This document shows positions 24,884 through 39,800 of a stretch of 64,000 nucleotides of DNA, one piece after another. The notes beneath the pieces were generated by a model. It searched no databases. It had not been told where the DNA came from and saw nothing but the letters and a program-made list of their open reading frames with translations. Every line of letters starts with the position of its first letter. Position 1 is the first letter of the stretch. Made by a program: the position numbers and the translations under genes. The DNA is taken from the NCBI RefSeq assembly GCF_029873635.1, contig NC_080418.1, positions 13,185,562 to 13,249,561 on the forward strand. Reading direction: 5' to 3'. Source of the DNA: Malania oleifera (taxonomy: Eukaryota > Streptophyta > Magnoliopsida > Santalales > Ximeniaceae).

Positions 24884-27800
24884 TCATTCCAGACTCAGAT
24901 TACCATACTGCCACGGATTGAACTCCGTTGATCTAACATCATCTTCATTAACAAAATCCGATCCATCAACAGCTGCTCGGTGTTCAATGTATTTACCATT
25001 GAATTGATAGATTTCCAAGTCACCCCAAGGTGTAGTTGTAACCTCATCCGTCAAGTCAAACCATCTTGGTGTAAACTGATGCCCCTTGGCCTCCCGGTTT
25101 CTCTTCTCAGTTCGCTGCCTTTCTTCCAGACTGAACAAGTGAGATAAAGTCCAAATTTAAAAGCAACACCATTTCAAACATAGCTTCTTTTTTAACTGAT
25201 AAGAAACTAAAATGCACATCTATGTTCTATTTATGGGCACCACAAAGAAATGCTTAAGATCATTGGTACAATATAGTGAGTGGGAGCAAGAGAAGTGAGA
25301 CCTGCTCTTTTCAGCACCAGCTTTTGATAAATCACCCTTCTCAAGTGCATATCTATCAGGACGCAAACGAGAATCTGATGCCAACAATTTCTTAGGGGCA
25401 GTGTCAAAGCTGTTTATTTTATGTGCAAAATATGTGTACTGAAATTTGTCATTCTCTGGAGTATCAGCAACATGCCAAGCCTAAGAACAAAAGCACCAGA
25501 ATAGCAGCCAGTAAGTTCAATTACCAGTAGAGACAAAATTAGCCACCAATTATAGGAATTAAAAAGGATGCACACAATTGCAAATAATATATCATGCCTC
25601 TTTTGCCATTTATCCCTGGTGCTAAATACATGCATCTACATGAGTATTATACTCCGACATTTATGGGATATAAAAAATAAGCGCACGACATCTCCGAATC
25701 AAAAATAAGGACGAGTTTGTCCATGCATATGTAAAGCGTGAATGGCAATAAAAGAACAGATAGAAAACTAGAGAAACTTTGAGAAGTTTTGGTCATGTCA
25801 CATCTGCAACAAAGACCAATGAATGCACCAGCCAATATGAATGCGGAAAAATTGTCAGTGGCACCAATCAAAGATCATAGGCAGCAAGGAACTTATCAAA
25901 GATGCAACTAATAATACAGTAGCACCATAGACACAAATACTATGTTGTTTCAACAATGCAGTTCAAAAGTTGCAGTTCAAAATATATCAACATTCCAACA
26001 TGTCAAAGAAATGCAGACCTGATACATTAAGATACATGAACGAAAGAAGTTAAAAAACTATATGTACTAAATGAACAGAAAACAAAAAATGAACCTCAGT
26101 TCCATGTTTGAGGTAATTATATATATAATAAAAACAGAGTTTAAATGAGAGCAACCTCTTTCAGTTCTGTGCCTGGAAGAGGTTCCCCTTCCAAATCGCA
26201 AGGTTGATAACTCATAAACTCATTCCATTTCCCTGTCATCAATATTTTAGGTTCCTCATTAGCATTATATACATATCCATCGACTTCATAGCGACCAGCC
26301 CTGCAATTGCAAACAGGTTCTAGTTAAATAACACCAGCAGCAAGCAAATGGATTGCAGGTAAACATGATACAATTAAAACATTTCAGAAACTTATTTTGG
26401 ATCAATCAGTGAGTGTGACAAAACATACCCCACGTCGATTGTATAGTGGGTATACACTGGATGTGCAAGGTAGAGGGCTGCGCATCTAACAGAGCAACCC
26501 AACCCAACAACTAAACAAACCAGCCTGAGTTGAATTTTGTTAGATGCCACGAAAATACTTGGGAGAAAACAATAGTGTTGGTTCAGATGACAGGTTGACG
26601 GGGTAAAAAATGGTGATCACCCAAACCAACTATACAATAACTTGTTGTACATGGAAGAGGGCTGTGCATCTAACAGAGCAACCCAAACCAACCAGCCCCA
26701 GTGGATTTTGGTTAGTTGCCACGAAAATACTTAAGAGAAAACAATAGCGTCGGCTCAGATGGCATGTTGATGGGGTAAAAATTGATGATTGCCCAAACCA
26801 ACTGTACAATAACAAACAGAAGTCCCACTAGGAAGAATTGACTGCATGAGTTTTCTTCTCCCATTCTGCAAGATCTAAGGCAGTATGCTCATGAAGTTGA
26901 AATGTTGTCAAATCCTTCTCAAAACATCTCCAAGTTATTCTAGAGCTAGCACTCCCCCCTTCAATTATCTAGGGGTGTAGGTGAGTCGAGGCTCACAAGC
27001 TAGTTTGGCTCGACTAACTCTATAACTCAACTTGGATCAATTCTACACAATTTTGAGTTGAGCTTGAACTACTTGAGTAGTTTAACGAGGTTCAAGTTTC
27101 AGAATTCTAACTGCAAGCTTAATCAAGTTAATTTTATATTGTGCAAGTAATCATATAAATTTATATATAGTGAAAGCAAGCCCTCAAGCCAAAAGGCTCC
27201 TCGCTTTGTGAGAGTAGGGGGAAGGTCATCACAATCTATGCAACCTTACCCCTACTTTTATGCAAAGAAGCTATTTCCTTAGACTTGAACCCGGTACAAC
27301 CTGGTCACAAAGTAACAACCTTGTCATTGGTCCATGCTCGCCCTCATTATATCCAACCTCATTGGAACATTATTCAGTCTACATTTCAAATGTCCAAAGT
27401 CCTAGAGCTTAACATGAATGTCTTCATTCCTTGTTTTGTCATTTAAAGTTATGCAATACCACTCACACATCTTACCATTCTCATTTGTGTAGCTTATACA
27501 TTTTGGATATGTTGTTTCTTTAATACCCAACATTCTAATCCATGGCTGGTCTTATAGCTGTTCAATAGAATTTCCTTTTCAATTTTAAAGGTACTCTACC
27601 ATCATGTACCTCTCCAATTTACCTCACATGCTCCACCTCAATGTATTACATCCTTAATTTCTCCCTCAACTTGCATAATAGATCCGATATACTGAAATCT
27701 AGTTCTACTAGGAATTTTTTAACTATCAAGTTTAATATTTTCCTACTATTTGATGTAGGACAAGAAGCAACACCTTGGAAAGATCCTCGTTGGAGAATAA

Positions 27801-30800
27801 TTAAGAAGAATTGGGTAAAGGGATTGGTGTTTAGGTAGTAGTTAATTGTGTTAGTTAATTAGTTATTAGTACAAAATTATGTGTCTTTGGGAGCTTGTAT
27901 GTAATATTTGTGTATTCCAAGGATATGTGTGTAATGTAATGTAGTTTTAGGGTTATATGAAATTTCATGTGTTAGAGACTTTCTTCTAAATAGGGTGTGA
28001 AAGCCATATTGTAAGAGCCCCTAGTAACTCCTCTCCCCTCTCTTCCTTCTTCCTTCTTCCCCTTTCCTTCCTTCTCTCTCATGGTTGCAGATCATTGATG
28101 CTGCCCCTGATCTTTCTCTGGTTTAGACCCTTTGTTCTGTTCCTAATCGCCAGTTGCCCAGCAGTATCTGCCCTCTTCTTATTCTGTTCTTCGACCCCTT
28201 TACTTCTTTTCTCTTCTTGTTCTAGCTCTATCCCAAAATCTCTTCTGTTCTTCGATACCTTCTCTTCTTTTCTCCTCTTCTTCTAATTCTATCCCAAGAA
28301 GAAGCCCTCTTCTTCTTCTGTTCTTTTCTTCAACCCCTCTTCTCTCCACTTCTTCTAGTTCTATCCCAAGAAGATGCCTTCTTCTCCTGTTCTGTTCTTC
28401 GATCCCTTCTCTTCTTTTCTCCTCTTCTTCTAGTTCTATCCCAAGAAGATGCCCTCTTCTTTCTCCTGTTCTGTTCTTTGACCCCTTCTCTTCTTTTCTC
28501 CTCTTCTTCTAGTTCTATCCAATGAGCTCTTCTTCTTCTTAATTCTTTCCATCTCTCTCTATTTCTAGCTTTCTACCCATCCTTCATAATCTCCAGTCCT
28601 AGATTTCACCCCCCCACAAAAAAAAAAGAAAAAAAAACCTGAAAAGCAGTTCTGAACTATTCAAAAAATTCCAGTTGTGCCCCCATTTGTTCGAACACCA
28701 CTTTCCAAACACCCATCCCATTGAAAACAGAACCCCCTGAAACCCTTCCCCTCAAATTTTTATCACCACCCAACCAGCGATGTGTCCCCACATGCCAGCA
28801 GAAAGTTTTCTTGCTGTTGGCCCTCTTAAATCCCTAATTTACTGGGATTCTTTCTGCTACCATCATCACCATTGCAATGCCCATTGCCTGTTCTATCTTT
28901 CCGATTTTCATTTCCGAAATTCACTGCTGGCAACTCACGCGCCAGCGAAGAGCATGAGAAAAATTTCCACCTAACTTGCAATTGCCAGTCCCACGAGAAA
29001 TTGGTCCATCAACGATATTTTGATCTGTGTCAAGATATTTTGATTATGGATCTTATATTTTGCGAGCAAGCGTGATGATTTGTTACAAGAAACGAGAAAT
29101 TGTTGCATCTAGGATCAAAAATCAAGTTTATTGCTGCATTTTGTGAATTTTCTAAGTGAATTTGGTTTCATTTCAGCACAACAATCAAGACTACACATGA
29201 ATTGAATAAGGTTCTTGAGAAATTAGGAGTCAAGTTTAGGGGTGAGCAAACGGTCGATTCAACCAAATTCGGGCAATTAAACGAATTAACCGAAAATTTC
29301 AGTTAATAAATGTTGTTAACCAAACCGACCGAACTGCCAAACCTTGCCTCACCGAACTCGACCAAATTTAACCGAAATTATTTGTAATTAATTGCTAAAA
29401 ACAGTATAAAATTATAATTAATTGCGAAAAAAAAAATGTGTGAACATGTTGGGGAACTGATTTCCTTTTACCACAGGGACCAAAATAACCAGGGAATGCT
29501 CCAAAATCCAGTAACTCTACAACCATGAAAAATCTTTCTTCCAACTCACCTCATTGCTGTTGAAGTAAATCCCATCCTCCTTCACCAGCCAAAAGCATTT
29601 CTTGAGATCGAAACACCGGTGGTCGTCCCGGTGAACCTACAACGCCTCGAACCTCTTCCTCCGGCGATCCCATTTGACGGTGCATGAGAATTGGACAATT
29701 CCCTAGGAGTCGATCCGGAGTCCCCAACTGAACTCTTCCCCCTCCTACAGTGCTCGCCCCCCAAGATCATCCTCTTCCGACGAACACCATATCACCAGCG
29801 AAGTTAAAGAGTTGGTCCTGAACCCATTGGTCACGTGAATCTCGTACTCCGTGCCTTGGAAATACTCTGGCTGCCTCAGCGCCATGAAAACGATGCACAG
29901 CATCAAGCAAAAACCCTAGCCCTCAGCTCCACCTTTTTTCCCCCCAAGTCGAGCCCCATCCCTTTAACATATAATAATTTATATATAAAATTAGTTAATT
30001 AATAAATCGGTTAATCGGTTAACTAAATTAATATGTTTTGTTAATCGAACCGAAACCCGATTCACCGAATTTTGGTAAAGCCCAACTGAACCAACCAAAT
30101 CGGCTTTTTTACCCGAACTGAACCGACCAATTTCAGCCTGTTAAATCGGTTAATTCGGTTTTCTACAAATTATGCTCACCCCTAGTCAAGTTTGTGGGTG
30201 AATTGTGTTGAGGGCTTTTGGTGATATATAGTTGCAATATATATGAAAATAGAATGTAATTTCTGTATTTCTTGAATTCAATATTTTGTACATCCCAATT
30301 TACAATATATAATACAATCAAAGGCTCTAAATATGGACATGATCTCTCTATAGAATCATTCTCAATAATATACAATCTTCTATATTTACCTACTCTCCTA
30401 ATTTACTCAATATACCCAATGATACTTGGGATTTCAACACTCCCCCTCAAGTTGGATCATAGATATTGATCATATCAAACTTGCCAATGAAATCATCAAA
30501 GTTCCGCTATGCTAACCCTTTAGTAAAGATGTCTGCAGTTTGTTCCTTGGTAGGTACACAAGTCATACAGATGGTTCCTTCTTCAACCTTCTCTTTGATA
30601 AAATGTCAGTCCACTTCCACATGCTTAGTCTTGTCATGTTGAACTGGATTGAAAGAGATACTGATGGCTGCTTTGTTGTCACAATAGAGTTTGATAGGGA
30701 ATTTCATCGTAATTTGTAATTCTTCCAAGAGTTTCCGTAACCACAATCCCTCACATATTCCTTGTGCAACTGCCCTGAATTTAGCTTCAGCGTTGCTTCG

Positions 30801-33800
30801 AGCCACTAATTTCTGTTTTTTGCTCCTCCAAGTTACCAAATTTTCCCATACAAAGGTGCAATATCCAGTGGTAGACCTTCTGTCTTTCGCTGATTCTGCC
30901 CAATCCACATCTGTAAAGATCTCTACTTCCTTGCTTTCACATTTCTTGAAGAAAAGTCCTTTGCCCAAAGAAACCCTTGAGGTACCTAAGGATCTTATAC
31001 ACAACATCTAGGTAAGTTTTTTTCGGTGAATGCATGTGTTGGCTTACCACACTTACCACAAATGCAATGTCGGGTTTGACATTCGATAGGTAGATTAGTT
31101 TACCAACCAATCTCTGATACCTTTCTTTTTCAACTGGTATTCCACATTCTTCGACCCTTTTCATAGCTTCAATCGGAGTTTCACTAGGTTTGCAACCAAG
31201 CATGCCAATTTCGGTTAGGAGACCAAGGATAAACTTTCGCTTGATACCTTTTTTTGATCTAGCAATTTCCATTCCCAAGAAGTACCGCATTTGTTCCAAG
31301 TCTTTAACTTCAAACTCAGTAGCTAGGACTTTCTTTCACCTTTCCATCTCCACTGTATCATCCCCTATTAGGATTATATCATCAACATATCTATCAGAAT
31401 TGTTTTCTTACCACTTTCAGACTGTTGGAAGAACATAGTGTGATCTGATTGCCTTTGTCAATATCCCTAAATTTTAATCACTTTTGCAAATCTGTCGAAC
31501 CATGCTTTGGGAGATTGCTTGAGTCCATGCAAGGACTTCTTGAGTTTACATACTCTGTTTTCTTCACCTTTCTTACTAAAACCTGGCGGTATCGTCATGT
31601 AAACTTCTTCTAACTCGCCATTTAGAAATGCATTCTTAATGTCGAGTTGCTGTGGTGGCCACTCTAAGTTAGCTGCCAATGAGGAGAGGACCTGAACTGT
31701 ATTCAATTTTGACACTAGTGCAAATGTCTCCATGTAGTCAATGACATAAGTCTGTGTAAATCCTTTTGCAACAAGTCTGACTTTATATCGTTTAACTGTC
31801 TCATCAGCTTTATATTTCACTGTGAAGACCCATTTACAACCAACTGGCTTCTTCCCTCTCGGCAAATTCATAACATCCCAAGTTTCATTTTTCTCAAGGG
31901 CCCACATTTCCTCCATGACAGCCTCCCTCCATTCAGGAATTTCCAGGGCTTCCTGAATATTCTTTGGAATTTTCATCCTGTCAAGGTTAGAGGTAAAAGC
32001 ACGATATCCTGTAGACAGACTTTTATAAGGCGTCTTTTGACCAGGGATAAAGAGTACATGACCTAGTTTGTTTTTTGACTGCAATGGGTAAATTGATGTC
32101 ATCAGGTGCAGACTCATCAGAAGAAAGCTCATGGCCATTGATTACCTGACCGGGACTGGGCGTGGACTCATGGTTGTTCGAAGTTATCACCGGTTCCAAC
32201 TCTTTTGGTGCCTTAGGCATGAGATTCTCCCTGTTCTTTGTTTTCGGCTTTCTTGACTAAACAAGTGTTTCCTTATTAGTTTGTTTTTCTGCATCTCCCC
32301 TTGAGTTTAAGTGATCATTTGCATATGACAGGCTAGGAAATGATGCAATTGGAGACTCAGTAGATGGGTCAGGGAATGATGTAATGGGAAGACTCAGTAG
32401 ATGGCACGGATTCAGTAGTATAGAAATCAAAGAACCGATCTTCACTCCACGTCTCTCCCTGAAGAGAGGGCTTTTGGAAAGAAGGAGTAGTTTCAAAGAA
32501 CATGACATCAAGGCTAACAAACATTCTTTTGGAGACAGGGTCATAATATTTGTAGCCTTTCTAAGTAGGAGAGTAACCAATAAAGACGCATTTAATGGCA
32601 CGAGGTTCCAATTTATCCCGATTGTGAGCATGAAGATGAACAAATGCAGTACAACCAAAGATTTTCAGAGCAAGATTGGAGCGGAGTCGAGAGTTGGGGA
32701 AATATTCCTGGAATTTCTGGAGAGGAGTGGCAAAAGAAAGGACCCGACTCGGCATTCGACTAATGAGATATGTAGTTGTTAATGGCATCACCCCAAAAAT
32801 AGTTTTTCATATTTGTAGTGAACATCAATGCCCGAGCTACTTCAAGTATATGTCTATTTTTGTGTTCAGCAACCCCATTTTGTTGAGGGGTATCCACACA
32901 CAAACTTTGATGAACAATTCCATTTTCTTGAAGATAATGTCCCAAGATAGCATTGAAATATTCCGTACCATTATCAGTACGCAAAATTTGGATGTGAGTT
33001 TGGAATTGTGTTTGAATCATGGAGTGGAAACTGACGAAAATAGAACGGACTTCATATTTATCTTTCAACAAGTAAACCCAAAAAATACAAGTATGATCAT
33101 CAATAAAAGTAACAAACCATCTCGTGTGAGTGTGATTAAGAGAGCGTGAGGGCCTCCCATAAATCATTGTGAATCATAGTAAAGGGTCGGGATGGTTTGT
33201 ATGTGAATTTTGGAAAGGAATTATGCTAGTGTTGTACAAGTTCACAAATCTCACACTGAAATTCATAAGACGTTTTATTTGAAAAAATGGAAGGAAATAA
33301 ATGTCTTAGATACTGAAAATTTGGATGATTCATCCTAAAATGCCATAACAAAATTTCACTATCACTAGAAATAGATGCAGGATCACAAATAGTAGTTTTA
33401 ACCTCCTCAAAGTAGTAGAGTCCCTCACACTCTTTAGCACTACCAATTGTCTTCCCCGATGATAGGTCCTAAAAAACACAATGAGAGGGAAGAAATTTAG
33501 CATAACAATTGGAATTTTTATTCAGCTGGATAATGCATAGTAAGTTGCAGAATAAATTAGGAACATGAAGAATGGACTCTAGTGTGATGGAGTCAGAGAG
33601 TCGGATATTTCCTTTGCTTGCAACAGACGAGAGTGATCCATCTGCAATTTTAACTTTCAAATTTCCATGACAGGGTGAATATGATGAAAAAAGATTATAG
33701 GCATCAGTCATGTGGTCAGAAGCACCAGAATCAATTATCTAAGGAGTTTTGGATCTAGAGGTTTAAGGCTTGCAAAAAATTACCTCTTTGGGCTAAAGAA

Positions 33801-36800
33801 CCTGAAGAAAGGATCGATGGTGTTCAGTTGAGTGAAGGGTCTGAGTCTCGATGGAAGAAAGTTGGGGTTTTGAAAAAAGATGCTCCTTTGAAAGATGAGC
33901 TTTTCACTGAGACTCCCATAAAAAAACTATAATTTTCTAAGGACCCAAAATTCGAGTCCTTCACCAAATCAAATGCCCCATTACTGCCCGTAGTTGCAGA
34001 ATCACCATCGCGAGCACCGTCGATAACCTTATCAGTGCGATGATCAACAGCCATACGTCTTTGCGCATCGAAGTTACTGAGGTGAACCAGGGACTCTTCA
34101 TCAAGAGGGGTATCGAAGTCGTCGCAAGTCGTGTCTTCGTCCTTCAAATTATCTGACACCGAAACCATCAGGATTCTAGTGGACTCCATAGGAATCCCGC
34201 CAAAGCCCGACGAATCGACAATGATATTATCCTTTGATTTGCCATCGGAATGGGAGGCGGCGAAGATGCTCTTCTTGAGGACTTGAATACTCGCAAGATT
34301 GGAGCAAAGAACAGAAGGCCTCCTCCATGGATTCCTCTTCGTCGCTGCATCTAAGGTTGTCGATCCCCGACGGTGAGAGCCCAAGAAGTTCGGTGGGGTC
34401 TTCCCATCTTGAGAAACCCACGATGGAGGTGGCTTCAGAATTGCCGTCGAGAGTTTCAGAGGAGCTTGACCCTTTGCTGTTCACGGCTCCGTCGACCATT
34501 GCTAACTAAGGTTTAGAAACCCTAGCTCTAATACCATGAAAATAGAATGTAATTTCTATATTCCTTGAATTCAATATTTTGTACATCCCAAATTACAATA
34601 TATAATACAATCGAAGGTTCTAAATATGGAAACAATCTCCCTATAGAATCACTCTCAATAATATACAATCTTCTATATTTACCTACTCTCCTAATTTACT
34701 CAATATACCCAATGATACTCAGGATTTCAACAATATATAAAAATAAAAATAAAAATCCAGCACCATGGCAATAGTTTAGTGGAAAAATGAATGTATCACT
34801 TGTATGCAACTTTATTTGGGACCTCATCCAGAGCCTTATGAGATATCTTGGGTTAATATCTCTGCTTTACATGTTTGTGAAAGAAGTTTGGTTCCTATCC
34901 AAATGGGTGAATATCTTGCTAATGTTTGCTATGATATCATCATACCCATGAATATTGGTCATGTACTCCTAGGTTGGATGATTTGGGTGTGACTCAAGGA
35001 CTTGAGAACAAATATGCCTTCCACTATAATGGTGAGAAGATCATTTTGAAGCCCGCTTTACCAATCAACCAAGAATTCACCAGAGTTGCTCAACTTGAAA
35101 GACACTGCAAGGAAGGAAAATGCATGTGTTTGAAGGCATCCAAAGTCTTTCAAACATTCCTATTGTAGAGTTTGTCATCCTTGATGAGTTCGTTAATGCA
35201 AATTCTCAATTCAAGTCTATGGTGCTGTCAATGGAGCGAGGTTTCTTGTACCACTCAAGTGTTGGCTTTCGAAGGGTCCAAGTTTGCTTCTTACTTCTAA
35301 TCCTCCAACATTTCAAAATTCTAGGTTGAGTTTTGTTTTTTGGTTTGTTTGATTTTTTTTAATAGGGGGGAGATTTGAAGTAAGACAAGACGCAAGACCT
35401 TGAGAAAATCCTTGTTCGTAATGGGTCAAGGGATAGTTGATATTAGTTGTGTGTTTGGTTTAATTAGCATAGGATTATGTGTATTTTTGGGGGCTTGTTT
35501 GTAATATTTGTGAATTATGGGGGCATGTCTGTAATGTAATGTAGTTTTTGTGGAATATGTGTAATTTCATGTGTTAAGAGGCTTTCTCATAAATAGTATG
35601 TGAAAGCCATGTTATAGGAGGCCGTTGAATTTGAATTGAAAAAGTGAAAGTGTGTTTTCCCCCTTGTATGTCCTCTCCTCTCTTCCCCTTCCTTTTTCCC
35701 CTTTCCTCCCTTCTATCTCTCATGGTTGGAGATCATTGGTGCTGCCCCTGCATCACCATCCCTCCAAAAAAATGACCAAAATTACATTTAAAGTATTTTG
35801 TCTTACTTCAAACGTTAACATTCTAAAGCTTCTCCCCAAGATTCCAGCTTAGATTATACTTCTCTAGTTTCAACAATCAGTACAATATCATTTGCAAACA
35901 AGCTGCACAGAATCTCATTTTGGATGTAGGTCGAGCAAGCCCATCCATAACAAAAATAAAAAGATAAAGACTCCAGGTAAGACACACTTTATACACCTAT
36001 TGTGGTTTGTAAATTTTCAACCTCTCCTCGTAAGAGTCTTAAGACTAGTGATTATCTTGTTGTACGTATCTAAATGACATTTTATATACCTACCAACTCC
36101 TTTTTTTTTTTCTAGAACACGCAATATAGCTTCCCTAAGTACCACATTATAAGCTTTCTCTAGATCAATAAAAACCATGAGCAAGTCCTTGTTCTTTTCC
36201 CTAAAATTTTCCATTTATCTTCTTATATATATATAGCCTCTATGACTGGTCTCCTGAGCATAAAACCAAACAATTATTTATTTATTTATTTTAAATCCTC
36301 ATTTCTAGCTTTAGTCTTTATTCACTTACCTTTTCCCGAAGTTTCATTTTATAACTCATAAATATAACTCCACAATATTATTACAATTTTTAATATCTCC
36401 TTTATGTTCATGTATTTAGAGTGCTTTTCTTCCATTCACCTGACATTCTTTTAATCCTCATAATTTTGTTCAAAAAATTAGTTAACCATATTAATCTATT
36501 ATCAAGTTAGCATTTCCAAACTTCAATAAAGAAGTCATCAAATGCTATAATTTATATTATTTTAATGTTCTTTAATGCAACCTTAAACTTCATTTTCATT
36601 AAATATTTTATTAAAATAAGTTTGACATCTTTCTTTCATATCTTCTTCCTTAATGAAAACACTATCGTCCTGATTTTTAATACATTTCTCCAGCTCTAAC
36701 AATTTTGAATGTTGTGCCCGTATCTTTCATACTTAGTATGATATTGAAACTGTCATATACTCTAAGTTCATCTTCACTCACAATGTTTTCTCATCTTTTC

Positions 36801-39800
36801 TTGCGTCATTTTACCTTTCAAAGTTCTCTACATTTCAGCACTTCTGCCTAGGGGTGTACAAAAATTACCGAAAAACCAAAACCGGACCGAAATCACAAGC
36901 AGTTTGGTTTTTCTGTATTCGGTTTCAGTGTCAGTTTTTGAAGTTATAAATTTTCGGTTTCGGTTTTGGTTTCAAAATATAACCAAACAGTAAAACTGAA
37001 AAAAAAAACCGTTTTAAATTAATATATATAATATAATTATTAATACACACACACACACACACATATATGGGCTTGGGAGTCGTAAGGGACTAGGGTTTCA
37101 GTATACTCACACTGCTCTGAGTGCTCCCTGCAACTCTGCCTGACTGCCTCTCTCTCAGACTCTCAGTCTCTCTCCATCAGTCTGTCTCACGACTCTCAGT
37201 CTCTCTCTCTCTGTCTCACACTTGAAGTCGACGCCAGGCAGCGCAGCTGTGCTGCACCACTGTCGTCGACGGCTGGCGGCCTCTGCAGCTCTGCCTCCGT
37301 CCCCTGTCATCTCAACTCTCGAGCAGCTGAGTACCTAAGGTACGGTTTGCCTCTGCACTCGCAGATCCCCTTGCTGATTTTAAATTTTCTCTTTTATTTT
37401 GTGGATTTTTTTCCATTGATGCAGCCATTCATCATAACAGGAATTAGTAAAGTTTTGAAATGCCTAATTCGTTGCCAATTTACTGGAATATTTATGCTTC
37501 TTTTTATGATTGCCTCCGGTGTTCAGGTTTGAATCTGTTCCATCAATCAGTCTATTATCTCTTAACAGTCTATATTGCACCTTTTTGAGGCACCTGTTAG
37601 ATTGCCCATGTTGGGGCACCGTGAGTTGCGGTTTGGTTGCTAGGTCGACAAACCAAACTGTTGGATTGGTTCATTGGGGCAAATCTAAGCAATTAATTCA
37701 ACCTACGAGATTGTAATATGACCCGCCTGCATAAATTTAAGCACCTTTATTGTGTCTTGTACAGATGAAGCAGGCTATCAGAGGCTCAGAGCGCCACATT
37801 GTGAAAAGTAATTGTTAAATATTTAGAAAATTGGTTAAAAACCGAAAAAATCATAACTGAACTGCCGTTGTTCAGTTCTCTGAGGGATAACACATTCGGT
37901 TCGATTTTTGGTTTCGGTTCAGGAAGTTCAAAAACCACACAGTTCGGTTCGGTTTTCGGTTTGGCCCATAACCGAACCGAACCAAACCGATTGCACCCCT
38001 ACTTCTGCCATGCTTTAACCACACTCTTCATGTTTTAATCGTTTTCAAGACATCCTCATCTCACAACCAACTCCATTTAATGGCCATGCTTTTTCCTCAA
38101 ACCCCCCCAAACCTCTTTTGCTATGTCCCTAATAGAATAAGCCATCCTACACCAAAGGTGTTCCTATATAAGTTATTTTTTATTGTAGAGTTGCCTTCAT
38201 TTATCATTTTTTCTTTAAATTTTATTATGTTTTCTCCGTATAGGTTTCATGCTTTAGTTCTCTTATATCTATTTTATCCTTCTCTCTTCCATTTTCTAAT
38301 GCATATATTTAGTACTGAAATTCTATGTTTTGTAGTTAAACTTGCACTTGGAAAGACTTTATAGTTCTTACATGATAAATTATCTCGCCTCCTAGCTAAG
38401 AAAAATGTTACTTGATTTATATTTTTTTGTCACTCTTGGGTAGCTTTTTGTTCATAGTTTGAATCGGAATCGGAATCGGAATCGGAATTGGAATTCACTA
38501 GAATCAAAAACATAATGTAGAATTCCTCTCTCATGTTTGGTTCGACACAAAATTGAAATCAAAATTGTATTAGAATATTCGGTACATATAGACAAAGGAA
38601 TCTAAAATGAATACAGTTTATCAATTATAACATTATGATATAAAAATTTATTTAACTAATTTATATGAAATAATAATATTATAAATGATTTTTTACAATA
38701 AAATCATTTTGATAATCATATACTTGATTATCCTTTGCATACTATATTTTATCATATTTTTTTATTAGTATTTTGTTTAACTATATTATTAATATTACAT
38801 TTTATCTTATATTTTATAATTATCATATTTTAATATGTAATCTAACATATATAAATAAAAATTCACACATTATAATATTATAACAAAATTTATTTTTTAG
38901 CATAAAATAATAATATACTAAGCAATAGTCGTAGCATTATATTTTATTACACAATAGTATTATACTCTTTTGTATATTTTATCATTATTATTTTACTATT
39001 ATATATTAGTATTAATGATATTAATAATTAATATTTCATCTTATTTTAAGATTATATACAATAATATAATAAAAAATAATCATACTACAATTATTTCATA
39101 GTACTTCATAATTTAATACTATTCTATTATTTTTTAGTGTTATAACTTTATTATATATATTAAATAATATAAATATTAATAATAATGATTATAATATTTT
39201 ATATTAAATTTTTAATATATATATATTTTTAAGGATATTGCAATAATAATATTATTTTTTAGATTTATGCAATATATATTATTCTATTATATATAATATT
39301 AATATTATTTTTAAATTTATGTAATATATATTATATTATATTTTAATAAATACGTGCGCATGTATATTTATTATAAAATACTATTATATTCTTTTGAATA
39401 CTATATCATTGATAAAAATAAATATTTTATTTTATTTATTTTTAAGATCATAAATAATAATATAATAAATCAATAATCACACTGCAATTACATCACAATA
39501 TTTTAATATTTAACACTAATTTAATAAATTTTATATGTTATAATATTGTTAAATATAATAATAAATATTAATAATGATGGTTTAATATTTCTATTAAAAT
39601 ATGTTATTACATATTTATATTTAATAAAAACATTTATATATTTACATAGTATAAAATATTACATTACATAAAACATCAGATTTGTAATATGTAGGGGCGC
39701 GTGTATGTATGCATATATATATGCGAATTTTAATGAGTTAAATAATAAATATTGTATTTTCAGGAATCAAAATTTGATTCCGGAGTAAGAGACATTAATC

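Larger units (their letters stand above)
27751..35752 (+). mobile_element. Ty3/Gypsy-type element, broken, hosting two other elements
   Basis: Similar LTRs lie at 27751-28110 (opening TGATGTAGGACAAG) and 35376-35752 (opening TGAAGTAAGACAAG, ending near CCCCTGCA). A purine tract AATAGGGGGGAGATT comes just before the right LTR. The internal region keeps a retropepsin-like stretch ([20 protein letters not shown], then GHVLLGW) at about 34845-35090. It is broken and most of the polyprotein is absent. An hAT element (29237-30184) and a Copia element (30244-34732) sit inside. The LTRs differ clearly, so it is older than the Copia. Confidence 0.7.

Noticed and set aside
27183-27349. Possible tRNA gene, from the B box
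   Set aside because: The box belongs to an Au SINE; no cloverleaf could be drawn. The same holds for the SINE at 18861-19084.
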